From NCBI GenBank assembly GCA_016987375.1, contig PJRA01000412.1, positions 445,967 through 509,966 of the forward strand: a stretch of DNA of 64,000 nucleotides, read 5' to 3'. A program made the translations under genes and the position numbers. Under the pieces are notes generated by a model, which was given only the letters and a program-made list of their open reading frames with translations, did no database searches and was not told the DNA's origin. Positions within the stretch are counted from its first letter, which is position 1, and each line of letters starts with the position of its first letter. Shown piece after piece: positions 34,323 to 47,500 of the stretch. Source of the stretch: Brachionus koreanus. Its lineage: Eukaryota; Rotifera; Eurotatoria; Ploima; Brachionidae.

Positions 34323-37300
34323 CATTTATTGTCAATATGTAAAGCTGGGAGATCACTTAATCAAAAATTCCGATGATCTGGAATTTCAGAAAAGTCTAGT
34401 TATCAGCAGAAATGTATCAAAAATTTTAGACAAACTTTTAAAAGGATATGATAAACGTCTAAGACCAAACTATGGTGGTATAAGAGCAATTAATTTATTT
34501 AGATTTTTTTTATTGCTTTAAAAATACTAAGGTCCTCCGGTTGAAGTTGGAATAACAAGTAAATTGATACAAAAAATATGTAAAATCGATTAAAATTTAT
34601 AATATTAGTTAACATAAATAACATAAATTCCGTCTCTGAAGTCAACATGGTACTAAATTGTGCTAATTTAATTTTTTTTTTAAATTATTCAAAAGGATTA
34701 TACCATGGATATGTTTTTTCGACAAATGTGGACCGATAAACGTCTTTCGTTTGATGGCGTAAGTGAATTGGTGATTGGTTCTGATATGTTGCATAGAATA
34801 TGGGTGCCCGATACTTACATTGGTAAATAAAATTAACTTAAAATAAAAATTCTAATGAACTAATTTGGCAGCTAACGATAGAAAAACTTATTTTCATAAA
34901 GCAACAGTACAAAATAAATTTATCAGAATTAATCCTGATGGTCAGGTGTTGTATAGCATGAGGTAAATTTTTTTCAAATAATTTCTATTATAAAAAAAAT
35001 TTTAAGAAAATTTTTAAACAAGAATGACAGTGACAGCAGGCTGTCCGTAAGTTGATTTTTAAATTATATTTTATAAATTTTAAATTTATTTATATTTTAA
35101 AGCATGAACTTTCGCTATTTTCCTATGGTAATTTTAAATATTGAATATTAAATTTTTTTCTTAAATTATATTTTTGTTTGATGAAAATTTATCTTTAAGT
35201 ATAAAAAAACTATTGATTGCTAAAAGGAGAGGATTTTTTTTTAAGAAAAAATATTAAAACTTTAAATAGAAATTAAATTATGTACGTCTTTTGTTGGAAT
35301 ATTTATATTTATTAAAAAAAACATGAAACTAAATAAAAAAGGGTAATGCGTAATAGAAAATTTAAATTTTAAAGAACAAACGAAACGAGGAAAACATTTA
35401 ATTACCAGTCTTTAAGGAAACTGCTTCCTGCCTAATATTAGAATCAAATTTCTATTTCTTTAATTTCTTAATATATTCATTTTATTTTATTAGACGACTT
35501 ATTAGTCTCTATTTAAAAAAATATAATACTTATAAATGAAATATTACGGTTAAATATTACATTGACTCATAAAATTTTGCATTTTTCATAATGCTTGATA
35601 TTTTTGATTTGGCATTTTTTTAATTCCAAAACAATTAAAAAAAAAACTTAAAATTATTATTGACTCATACTAATATTTAATTTATTTCAAACTAATTAAT
35701 AAAATTAATAAATATTTAATTTGAATTAAATTCTTTCCGACTTTTGTCATTTTAAAATTAATGCAAATTGATATTAAAAAATGTTCAAACAATTAATATA
35801 CAAAGTTTTCTTTAAAAAATTTTTAGAAATTACAAATTCGACTAATTTTAGTAACTTGATTCTAAAGGAAAATATGTTCAGAAATATTTTGACTGATTGT
35901 GATGAAAAATTTCGATCAATGTTTGAAATTAAGGATGTTAAATGACAAAAGAGTCTTTTAAGATTATTTATTAGTAAATTTTGAAAATTTAATTTAAATT
36001 TTTAATTAATTAGAATGAGTATATTTTAAATTTTTATCGATCATTTATTTTAGTAAGAATATTTTATTTTTTAAATTCTAATTAAGCTGTCTTTATTGCA
36101 TTTGATGTCTGATAGAATTTTAAAAGTAATTTTTCATCTTCTATTCTCAATTTTATTCTAATAGGATCATCAAGAATGTGACTTGGAAATTGAAAGCTGT
36201 AAGTAATAATTAATTGATTTTATTATCATCACTTAATTGAAAATTGATAATGAATCCATTTCAAAAAATAAAATTCAGAAATTAAGAATTTTTTACTTTC
36301 TAAGACGGCTTTCGTATGGAAGACATAAAATATAAATGGGCTGCCGGTTTGAATTCATCAGCTGTTGATGTTGCACCCAATATTGAATTACCACAATTAA
36401 AATATAAAGAATACAGACTTATTGAGAGACAATTTCGACTTTCTACTGGTAAAAAAATGATTTCCTATATCACAACTTAAATTCATAATTTAAGGACTGT
36501 ATTCAAGACTTACGATGAAATTATATTTTAGTCGTAGCTTGGGCTATTTCATCACACAAATTTACATACCATCAACTCTTATAGTGGCTCTCTCGTGGGT
36601 CTCATTTTGGCTAGATAGGACAGCAGCACCAGCAAGAGTGTCACTTGGTATAACTACTGTCTTGACAATGGTTACATTTATTTGGAGTACAAATGCAAGT
36701 CTACCAAAAATATCATATATCAAAGGCATTGATGTATATCTTGTTTGTTGTTTTTTTATGACGTTTGCCTCGGTAATTGAGTACGCAATGGTGTCATATG
36801 TTCATCATAGTAATGAACGCCGCAAAAAGGGAACATCAAGCAGACTAAATACGCTAAATAACACAAATCTATTGCAACAAATTCGGCTGCCACAAAATAA
36901 TTTTGCTAGTCAACCAAATTTACAGTAAAAGATTAAAGAATTTATTTTTTATGATAAATTATAATTTATTTTTCTTATGTAATATTCCTTTAGAGAAATG
37001 CCTGATCGATCATTTGATACGTCAAATAGAATTCATAAACATCGCAAAGATAATTTGCAAGTAGAGAACTATAGAGGATCTATTGTTGATTTAAGAGAAA
37101 ATAATGAGCATTTTTCAGTTCTTCCGATTCAGAAACAAAATTACACAAAGTGTACCTGTAATTTACACCAATTGTCTTCTCGGCATGTAGATACACGTTC
37201 TATGGAATTTCATCGACTTCCTGAACAAAAAAGTGACAGACATGGCAAAACAAATCTTTATGAATTTTCTAATCAAGATTTTGATTCAATTCAATTAAAA

Positions 37301-37647
37301 TTATCTCAATCATCAAAAGGGTCTTGCAAGTATTACAAAATTCATAAGGTAAATTTTTAAATTTAGATCTAAATAAAGACAAATTTTTAAAGCAAGTTAA
37401 AAATTAGAAACCAAATAACAAACTAGAATTAGGAGGATCAAAAGAACCAAGGTTATACATGGCTCCGAATATTGTTAATATCAAAAGGCCAGAAAAGTCG
37501 ATTTTGGTCAGACCATTGGAAAAAAAGAAAAATGCATTTAGAATAAAGGCGAGTACAATAGACAATTATTCAAGAATTATATTTCCGACTGCTTTTTTAA
37601 CTTTTCATATTATATACTGGACATATTATTTAAAAATTAGTTCATAA
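34323..37647 (+). CDS. Cys-loop anion channel subunit (GABA-A / GRD-like), 5' end missing
   Basis: Twelve exons: 34323-34477, 34532-34558, 34609-34649, 34696-34822, 34872-34962, 35023-35046, 35103-35127, 36165-36198, 36305-36448, 36495-36924, 36994-37348 and 37408-37647. They read in frame for about 563 aa. The ligand-binding domain shows [23 protein letters not shown] and NPDGQVLY. The Cys-loop is Cys-13 residues-Cys ([15 protein letters not shown]), followed by DLEIESYGF. M1 begins at [21 protein letters not shown]2 ([14 protein letters not shown]) has the PAR motif of chloride-selective channels; M3 follows [15 protein letters not shown]4 is near the C-terminus ([19 protein letters not shown]). 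[15 protein letters not shown] resembles insect GRD most. Glycine-receptor-like or other ligand specificity cannot be excluded. The subunit would act in a pentamer at the plasma membrane. Several exons are 24-41 nt long. The start and signal peptide were not found. Confidence 0.9.
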
Positions 37648-40137
37648 ATATAATTATTAGACAAAAAATTTTTTTTATTCAAAGCTTAATTTTTCTTTTG
37701 ATAAATCAGATAAATCATTCAAATTAAGAGTTTAATTAAATTGAAGTTTTTTTTTCTAATATACGAATGAATTATGAATTTTTTTTTAAATCTTTAAGAA
37801 TATTAAGTGATAATGAAAATTTTGACAATAATTATAGTCATTTTACAAATTAGAAAAAAAAACTCTCTTTAAACTATAATAGCTATTAATTTTTCTTCTT
37901 AATTAAGATTTTCCAGATATTTCTGAATTAAAAAAGTTTCAGATTCATCTATCAATTTTATAAAGAAAAACTCTTTCATTAGCTAAAATTATAAAAATAT
38001 CTCACTGAATTAAAATTTTTGATAAAAGCACAGTATAAAAATTGACTTCAATTATTTATAAAATAGTTGACAAATTTATCTAAATATTTGAAAAAAAGCC
38101 TAAATAATTACTAAAATTACGAACATAAAATGTTTTTTTACAAATTAATTAATAATAAAAAGAGTATTTAGCATTTTACTTGAAGATTTGCTAGACACTT
38201 AATCTGCCAAATCTCTTATATAGCTATATTCCAAACTGCCGAGGTCTAAACCCAGACTATATTTTTTAATATAATTTTAAAAAAAAAATAGTATTTAACA
38301 TTGAAGACTAGAAATTTTAATCAAAATTAAAAATCATGATTTAAAAATTTTTAATATTTTTCAGATTTTAAAAGTAGTCATTTAATTTAAAATTTTTGAA
38401 TAGAACTCTAAAATACTTTGAGTAAAAATGGCTCATTAAACATTCCTTATGTTACATTAATAGACGTTTGTTTTTTAAATTATATGTATATCGAAAAATT
38501 TTAAAACAAGAAAATCTATAGAATTACGTTCTTATCCATAAATTTGTAAAAAATCTACAAAAATATTGATTTATGGTTTTTTCTCGTAATTTTACTAGAA
38601 TTTTTCTACTAAATTACGAGAATAAAGTTAAGATGTGAGCATCGATTAGTTGAGCACTGGGATGCACAGTTATATTTACACATCTCTTGCCTTCCTAAAA
38701 TCTATAAAATTCGGCTCACTTAAGACCTATTTATTACTAAAATTACTTTTTGGCAATTTTGAGAATCCATTGTTTTTTATATATTTTTATTACAATTTTA
38801 CGTTTACAAACGTAATTTTATAAATTTACGTAATCTCAAAATTTACTATTACATATATAAAACTAATTCAAGATGCGAGAATAAAAAATGCGAAAATGAA
38901 AAAAAAAATTGAAAATGACATTCTCGGGACAAAATTAAAATATTATGAGACTATAAAATTTAGAAAAAATTTCAAATTTTTATTAAACTTTGTGAATTTT
39001 GATATTGTTATAGTGGCTAATTTATTATATTGAGATATAAAAATTTAGGTTTTTTATAAGGTTGGATATTTTTGATTTTGACATCTTTAAAATTCTTAAG
39101 CTCTAAGTCATATTATGTGTTGAAATAAACAGAATTGAATGCTCTTCAAAATGAAAAATGATATTCCAAACTCTTTGTTTATTTAATTCTAAAAAATATT
39201 GTAAAATAAAAACTATATGTCATGACAGTACAAAGAAACACGATGCAAGAGATAATTAAAGACAGCTAATCTTATTTTTAATTTATTGTAAAAAAAAAGT
39301 AAATTCTTAGAAATAGATAAAATATAATCATCAAAATAATTGAATTTTTAAAGGAGATCAGATTGGAGTTCATTAAATCAAGAAAAACGTGTTCAAAAAT
39401 TGTTAATAAAATAAAGATTTATTTATATATTTCAGAAAAAAGCTCTTGGGTGATGTTAAAAAGTAAAAATCAAAAAAAAAAAAAAAATTAAAAAATGAAA
39501 AATTTGTAATTAAAATAAATATTTTTGATAGAAATATTCATACTTAGGTTTTATATCAGCAATATTATACAAAATAATTGGTTATGGTTTAAAATGATTG
39601 ACATGCTTGACATGAAAATATCTCTGTTCATTAAATATTAAAAAATAATATTCAATTATAAATTTTTATGATTAATAAAACTTGATCATCAACTTTAATT
39701 AGCTGATCATTTTTATTTAAATCAAAAACCTAAGAAAGAAATAAAAATGTCCTTATTAAAGATCTATCTTAAATAGATCGATTCTTTTTTTAAAAAAGTG
39801 GCCCTCATTTTTGAAAATTTACTGATCAACATTCATTTAACGAAAAAAAAAATATTTAATAGATATGGCAAGTTTTTTTTCTATTTTATATTTTTGGAAA
39901 TCGATTCTTTTTTTTTAAAAAAGTGGCAATTTTTTTTTTCATTATGAATAGATAATAAATATTTGATTTTAAAATTTTTTTTTAGAGAAAAAAATATAAA
40001 TTCAATTTTTTAGGTATTTATTTTATTAATTTAATTAAATTTACTTCTGGGAAAATGTTTAATAGAGCTGTATTTCAGAAATATAAATTAATTTTAAGAC
40101 ATTTTTCTTAGCTTACTAAATCGTTGTTAAAAAAATT
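37648..40137. other. AT-rich intergenic region with hairpins
   Basis: Convergent 3' flanks of the receptor and Neuralized genes. It contains a hairpin at 38581-38622 (TTCTCGTAATTTTACTAG against the reverse complement of CTAAATTACGAGAA) and the 100-bp repeat at 39801-39900. No gene was recognised. Confidence 0.45.
39801..39900 (+). repeat. Dispersed repeat, matches 42477-42576
   Basis: About 100 bp, almost the same as 42477-42576. Shared blocks include CCTCATTTTTGAAAATTTA, TGATCAACATTCATTTAACG and GATATGGCAAG. It corresponds to the terminal region of the inverted-repeat element at 42455-44440, so it is probably a solo or truncated end. Confidence 0.75.
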
Positions 40138-42269
40138 TTAAGATTTAAAGAATCTAATTACATCAAGTATTTCAACTCTACAAATTGGACAAACTGGATT
40201 TTTAGTACCTTTTTTCTGAGTTGAGTCTTTTAGGGCTTTTTCTTTCAATGCTTTGGCGCTAAAAATCAATAAATTATTATTTTTAGTAAAAAAATTGCTT
40301 TTTTTATATTTTATAAATTTACCAATTCCAACACAGACACATATGACCACATGAATAGAAAACACATTCAATTGGAGCATCAAGACATATCTTACATTCC
40401 TCAAGACCAGATTTTCGTTTTTCAGTAAAAGAATTTTTTCTTATTCTAACCACATTTTCTTTCGACTCATTTGCAGGATCATGCATTAATTGACTTTGAA
40501 AATAGTCAATTAATGCCGAATTTGGTCTTTTTGAATTACATTTTTTCTGAGCCCACTTATCACACGGCTTAATAATTCTCAGTCCATTTATTCTTCCACA
40601 TAAATCGAAAAAAAACCAAAGTTTTTGTGTTAAATCCACATTAAACAAGCATTTAGTTATCTCATTTCCATTTATATAAAATTCTAAATTTCCACTTATT
40701 TGATTTATAATGAAACAGAGCTCATCTGCCAAGGAAATGCTATGTTTTTTCGAGACTAAATCTGAATTAAACAAGTTCTGAAAGACAATCCAATACTCAG
40801 ATCTATCTAAGAGACAATCGGCATCATCTGGTAAGTCTGTAACGGGATTGAGTCCATTTGGATCGCAAGTTGTACAGCCAATACCCAGAGACAATTCTGA
40901 TTCATTTAAATCTTGATCAATTCCAACTATTTGTACGCAAAAAGGCTGTCCAATTTCAACTGTTTTATTAAAAAATGCATAGGCGTTTCGAGTTGGTTTT
41001 TTTCTATGTGAACTGGCTAAGGGTTTATCTTTCTGTCTAAGAGATGATTTTCTATAAGCTATTGAACAGTCTGGATGACAAATATTTACATTTTTGCCAT
41101 GGATTTTTCCTATAAACTTAAAAAAACGATCATCATTGCAATTCAATTTTTCATGTATTAACACTGGTATTGATTCATAGAAATTTTTTATTTTCTGATC
41201 AAAACCATCAAAAATGTTGGAATTTTTTTCTTCATTTGAATCACATATAGTTTCGTTTAAATGGTTATCAACACACAAACGGCGATGGCTAATCAGCAAA
41301 TTGCTGAAGTTATCTTTTTTATGTCTTGTTGTAACACAGTTTTGTGGTATCATGGTCACTAAGTCTATCGATGAATTCATTGAACTTGAAACCGAAGACG
41401 CCTCCAAATTCAAAGTTCTAAAATTGTTTGATATCGAAGATATGCTCTCAATTGTATTATCATTATAATCAGTGAAATTTTTTGAATTATAGGAAAAATT
41501 TATAATCTCTATTGATAGAGTATTTCCATATATGTCGAGCATTGCCCACAAGGGTTTTAGCTTTTTTGATGAATTGTATATTTCGACTCCATCAAAAAAA
41601 AGACCAACATAATTGAAATTAATTCCATAATGCACTTCTCCTTTTACATTGACATAAAAATACAAAATGTCATTTTCTTTAACAGAATTTTGAAGTACTG
41701 CGCCGGCCCAATATCCCTTTCTGTTGGTCAAATCAGGGTAAACATATTTTGGTAAATCGTTAAGATAGTCGTCGACTGTGTTGCTTGAAATTTCTCTTGA
41801 TTTATTTTGGTTATAAATTTTGTTATGTTTATCTGGATTTACATCGGTCAAACCGAAACGAAGCATTCCATTCCACATCGAACTCAAACAATTAATTTTT
41901 ATAAATATTTTCTCATTTAGTTGAATTGGCCGATTAGTAAACACAATTGCATCACAAAAGCTGCGCTCCACTCTTTTTGCCCTTAGGTCATTTTTTGACA
42001 AAATTATGTTCCTTCCATACACTTGATGAAATCGAAGGCTTTGATTATTCGATGGGTCATCTTGTTCGTTCGTCGGATTCATTTGTCTTGTGTTTTTCAT
42101 CTCATTGTCAGTATCTGAGTCAGAATAGTTTGTGTCCACCAAAAAAGCTGTATGTGTATTCGACAAGCTGCTTTCGCCTTTACTTTTAATTTAGTTAATA
42201 ATAAATTTTCTGAATGAAATGATCTAATTTACCTTCTATATCTGAAAATTTGGAATCGTTTGTACCCAT
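40138..42269 (-). CDS. NEURL1: Neuralized-family E3 ubiquitin ligase
   Basis: Three exons (42269-42233, 42177-40323, 40258-40138) join in frame to 670 aa starting MGTNDSKFSDIEGESS. Two NHR (Neuralized homology repeat) domains are visible: NHR1 at about residues 59-240 (FHQVYGRNIILSKNDLRAKR, MLRFGLTDVNP, GYWAGAV) and NHR2 at about 397-578 (FVQIVGIDQ-type strands, LSLGIGCTTCDP, YWIVFQNL, LWFFFDLCGR). A C-terminal C3HC4 RING (CKICLDAPIECVFYSCGHMCLCWNC ... CPICR) is rebuilt across the last intron. Two NHR repeats plus RING is the Neuralized/NEURL1 layout, not the multi-NHR NEURL4. In animals these ligases ubiquitinate Notch ligands and drive their endocytosis in signal-sending cells. The linker between the NHRs is long and Ser/Asn-rich. 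Which paralogue it represents beyond this is an inference. Confidence 0.93.
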
Positions 42270-42912
42270 TCTGAATAGTTTTTAGTGTAGCAATTTTAAA
42301 TTGAAATTTTACTAAAAAAATTAAATATTGCAATAAAAAAATAAAGAAAAATGATTCTAAAATTTAAATTATGAAATTTTTTTAGAATTGTTAAGATTTA
42401 GCATGATTGCACATTTATGTTTGAAGTTTTGTTTTATCAATGGCAAATTATTATGGCGTCCAACTAAAAATCTTAGCCCTCATTTTTGAAAATTTAATGA
42501 TCAACATTCATTTAACGAAAAAAAAAATATTTTAAAAGATATGGCAAGTTTTTTTTCTATTTTATAATTTTGGAAACAAGGAATGGGGACTATAATTCAC
42601 CCCTCAACTTGAAAAGTTGTTTTCTTTAAGTAAAACAAATTTTAACTACATTGAATATTAAAAGATTAATCACCATTAAAATTTAACTTGTGGTATTTTT
42701 TTGGAATCTTAATTTTAAAAGAAAAAGTCTTAGTATCTAAAAAATACTATAAATGAATAAGTTTTCTATTTTATATTAAAACTGTCTTTTTTAAGAAACT
42801 TAGTTCTAATTTGAATTAAGATACGATCTATCTAATAACCGTAAAGCTTTAAAGATTTTTTAATTAATAACTTTGCCTCATTCTATTTCAGGAAGTTGTC
42901 ATTTTTTATCTC

Positions 42913-43103
42913 GGCAAAATGAAAATAATTTTACATTTTTACATTTTCATATTTTTAGATTTTTTGTGCAATTTTTCAGAAAATTAAAAAAACTCCTTCA
43001 AATAATTTGGTAAACAAAAATAAAATATAAAAATTTCTTAAATATTGCACAAAAAATCAAAAAATATGAAAATGCAAAAATGTAAAATTATTTTAATTTT
43101 GCC
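42913..43103. mobile_element. Nested foldback element / long hairpin
   Basis: Arms 42913-42985 and 43031-43103 are reverse complements with few mismatches. Both begin GGCAAAAT and share AAAATAATTTTACATTTTT, CATTTTCATATTTTT and GATTTTTTGTGCAAT. The loop is about 45 bp. It lies inside the 42455-44440 element. Confidence 0.8.
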
Positions 43104-43992
43104 TATATCTCAGGATTTTTTAGCAAATAGATTTAACTTTTGTAAATATTTATGTCGATTAGTCAAAAGATCTGTTTTTTAGTTCAAAAAAATTTTTTTA
43201 TGGATCATTTTCTATTTAATTAATTTTTTTATCATTTTTATACATTTGTTACCTTATCCATGCGGAGCATCTTTTAATTAAAATGTTTATAAACTTTAAA
43301 GCCTCATTCTATTTTGATCCATCAGTATTTTTTAAAAGATTTTGATCTAAAGAATAAACAGATTAATTGATGATGCTATTAAATTTAACTGTGTATAAAA
43401 AATTTTATTTTTAAATAATAAAAATTCAAAAAAATCGATTGTTGACAATTATAAAGTTCTTTATTTCTAAAACTTTATTATTTTTTAAAGCAAGACAATA
43501 AAAATCATCATCATCTTGTAGAATTCTTCATAATTTTTAAATATATCTAAATATATTCAATAATTTAAATATTTTGATTATTTTAAACTAATTTATAGAA
43601 TATACTCAATAAGAGAATATGACTTTTACTTTTATAACATTTTTCGGGAGTTAAATTTTGCGCTATTAAACTAATTTTTTAAATTAAAAATCCTATAACT
43701 TGCATTTTTTTATCAATTATATATACAATCAATTAATTTTTTTGAATTGATGTCTAATGACTTGACGCCTATCTTGAATAAATTTGAAAACTTTTAATCA
43801 AAAAAGACTGTTCCTATATTTATTTAATTAATAAACAGTAAAAAACTAACTCCTCCTAACCTCATATACAAATCTTTTAACATGGCGAAGATTTTTTCTC
43901 CAGTACAACCATTGTAAAAAAAAAGTATTTTATAAAAATAGTTGTGAATAATTGCGATTTACCGAAAAAAAAATTTTTATCGGTCGAATAAA

Positions 43993-44380
43993 GGTTTATG
44001 CTGAAACACAGACCACCTATTTTTACTAAAACTCGAACCGCGGTCGGATGGTATTAGGAATCATACAAAAACTTTCGACCACCGACCATTTTGTAGAGAA
44101 TTTGATAAACTTTAACGCAAATGCATCTGTTGGACCATAAGATTTAATAACGCTTAGGCTATTCTCTTTTATATAATTAGTGCTCGGAAGGTCTTATCAT
44201 TATACTTAAAACATGTGGTCCGTTAACAGCCACTCAGGATTTCACTCGTTTTTACTAGTTTTAAAAGTCGATAACTAGGTCTTATGGTCCAACTGATACA
44301 TTTGCGCTCAAGCTTATCAAATTCTCTACCGCGGTCCGTGTTTTAGTAAAAAACAGGTGGCCCGTGTTTTAGCATTAGCC
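43993..44380. mobile_element. Nested non-autonomous element with 8-bp flanking direct repeat
   Basis: The ends read GGTTTATGCTGAAACACA (left) and, reverse-complemented, GGCTAATGCTAAAACACG (right). Inverted similarity continues through CTAAAAC, CCGCGGT, TAGAGAATTTGATAA and GTTGGACCATAAGA for over 100 bp. The left arm carries about 50 extra bases around 44047-44095. The element is bounded on both sides by CGAATAAA (43985-43992 and 44381-44388), which looks like an 8-bp target-site duplication, as made by hAT-type transposases among others. No open frame. Confidence 0.75.
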
Positions 44381-44594
44381 CGAATAAATGGTGATCAGTA
44401 AATTTTTTAAAATGACGGCTCAGTTTTTTAGTTGGACACCAAAATATAGAAATTTACTTAAAATTTTGCCTTTAGTAAAACAAAATTTCAAACACAATTT
44501 TTGGATATACGACTGTATGATAATTTTAAAATTAAATTTTTAGGAATAATTTTATTTAAAAAAAAACTTAAAATAAAATAACAAATTTAGATGT

Positions 44595-47500
44595 TTAGTT
44601 TCTATCTATTGAATAAACTCTCCTTTGATTTGGCGATTTATCATTTCGATTCACTTTACCTGGAGAAATGGAATTATTTTGTCTATTTACCCTTGAAGTC
44701 TTAGAAAAATTTAAAAGCTTTAAGATAAACATTTTTCTCATATACTTACAAACATAAGAGGCTTAGGATTATTTAGGTCTAAATTATGGCTCGACTTTGA
44801 ATGGTTTTTGGAAAATGCCAATTGATTGTTTCTAGACAGTATTCCGCTTCTTCTTAATTCTTCTTGGATACTTATAAGCTCCTATTTAAATAGAAAGATT
44901 ATTTTTATTTAAAAAAAAAATGTACTTCATTGTGTCGAATAAGTTTTTCAATGTCAGCAGTCATTTCATTTTGTTTGTTAAGTAGGGATTCTTTTTCAGA
45001 TGAAATTTCACTAAAATAAATTCAAAGTATTACTTCAAATTATGTTTTAAATTGAAGTTAATTACTTAAGTTTTTTCTTTAGAACCTCAATAGTACTCTG
45101 TTGTTTTTTTAACTGGGTTTCTTTAGCTTGAATCGATCGTACTAAAAATTCATGTGGTTGTTTAGTGTTATCAATAACATTTCTAGCAACTTCAAGCTTA
45201 AAAAGTTATTTTCTTATAATTATTCTTTAGATATTTATAAAAATTTGAACAAACCTGATCCTGAAGTTCTTTTAAGCTATTCCGTTCTTTGTTCAATTCT
45301 ATTCGTAGAGAGGTATTTAGCTGTTCAAGATGCAAAACTCGTTTAGTCAAGTGAACATTTTGTTGAATTCGTCTCTTTGAATTCATCATTAAGTTAGTTC
45401 CATATCCATAGGACAGCAAAATTTTTTCCGCATCTGCTTCATTTATGTCTCCATTCTCACCTAAAAATCAAAATTTTCATTTTAAATTGACAAAGCAAAT
45501 AAAGCAAAAACTATGTGAAGCATTAGGGAATTTGTGTGAAAACACTAACCCTTGGAAGAAAGCAATGTAAAAAGATAAAATTTTTTGAAAATTAGACAAA
45601 ATCTAACTTGATTGAGCGACTTGTTTAATCACAGCGTCCATTTCGTTCTCAACTTTTTCATAATTTTCCAGTCTTCCTTTTTTTTCATTTAATTCATTTT
45701 CCAATTCTAGAAATCGCTTATCGTTTTGCAACTGTAGACCATAAAACTCATTTTGTAATACCTTAACATAAAAGCTTCTAAATAAAAATTTATATTTCTA
45801 GATTTTAAATTTTACTTCAAGTTTTTTCTGAAGCTTTTCGTTTTCTATCAAAACTTTTTGACGGTTGCTAACATGCTCTTCATTCAACATTTGAGCTCGT
45901 TCAAGCTCGAATGTTTTCATTTTTAATTCAGATTTTAACTCTGACATTTTATTTTCACAGCTCACTTGAACTAGTCTCAACTCATTTACGGCTTCTTGGT
46001 ACTTAATGCTTATTTCTTTAAAATTAAGCTCATTTTTTTCTCTTTCTTGTATCAAGACTTCTTTGGATTCTCTTAAATTTCGAATTTCTCGTTCATAAAA
46101 TTCTTTGGTACTTTCTCTCAGTTTCTCGATTTCTTGATTTGTTTTGAGCTTTAAGTCACTCAGTTCTTGATTGAGCTTTAGCTCGTACTCATTTTTGTAG
46201 CCATCGCGTGCACTCACATATTTTTCGTAAAGTTCCTCTTTGGAAATTTTTGCATCCTCATACAACTTTTGAGTTTGCTCTAGTTTGTCCTCAACTGTTT
46301 TGCATTTTGCTTGGGTCTCAACAAACTGCTTGTGCAAGTAATCTTTATCTTGCCTTAGTAAGGAAATTTCTTGCTTTAATTGATTTGCCTAAAATCAAAA
46401 TTAGTGTTAAATTTACTGTTTATTATCAACATAATTTAATTTAAATTTACATCTTTGCTAAGATCATCTCTTTCTTTGGTTAAAACTTGAATTGAAGCTA
46501 GACTTTTTGAATTTTTGATATCCGAGTCGGCTAGTTTTTTTTCAAAATCGTCTCTCTCACTTAAGGAAACAAAAATTTAATTTTAAATTTAATTATTTTT
46601 TTTTTACAATTTGATTCTATCATAGTTATCTTTCTTAAAATTTGCTTGCTGTAATTGTGATTTTGCATCGGCCAATTCATAGTACAATTTTTGACTATCA
46701 ATTGAATTTGAATTTAGTTTTTTCATGTCGTCATCATAAACCTAAAGCATGTTAAAAAATCAATTATGGTTTTAAATGGGTATTTGTTAATTTGATTTTA
46801 AAATTTCTTGAATTATGGTTAGGTAAAGAGACCACTTTTGAACTTGTCATATCTCATCTTGGAACTTATAGACTAAAAAAACATTAACACTCTTGAAAAT
46901 TCCAAGCATGCTGATCAAATAATTAATGATTAAAAGTATTGAGAAAGAATTAAATTAATGAACTTAGCTGATCCAAGGGCAAGAAAGGATTCAGTTTAAA
47001 TTTTTAAAATAGCAAAAGGAAACCAAAATTAACTTAGTAAAATGGAACGAATTTTTCCAAAATTCTAAGAATAAATCTTAGACAGAATTGTAGATACATC
47101 TTCATAGCATACTTCTGCAAAATATTATAAAAAATTCATTTTTAAGTCTTTTCAAAGTCAAAAAACTTGACATGACTTTGACTTTATGACTTTCGAACAA
47201 CTCTGATCTTAGAAGAGATGACAACATGATCTCTTGAATTATTTTAAAATAAATGAATAAATAAAAGAGGCTCATATACCAAGCTGTAAGTGAAAATTTG
47301 AATAAATTTCTGAATATTAATAAGTCAAAATAGTGCTACAATCAGTGGCAAAGCTATAAGAAGGCTGAATGGTAAATTGAAAAGAAGAGAAAGACTAAAT
47401 AAGAAAAGATTTCTAAGATTTTTTTTAAATAACATACGAAAATTGATGTACTTTTTGTATGATTGATTTTTTCTTTTTTTAAATTTAATCAAAACTTTTA

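Larger units (their letters stand above)
42455..44440. mobile_element. DNA-transposon-like element with ~57-bp terminal inverted repeats, hosting nested elements
   Basis: The left end reads GGCGTCCAACTAAAAA and then CCTCATTTTTGAAAATTTA and TGATCAACATT. The reverse complement of the right end reads GGTGTCCAACTAAAAA, then CGTCATTTTAAAAAATTTA, then TGATCACCATT. The interior is AT-rich with no transposase frame, so it is non-autonomous or decayed. Two further inverted-repeat elements lie inside. A similar end occurs alone at 39801-39900. Confidence 0.7.
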
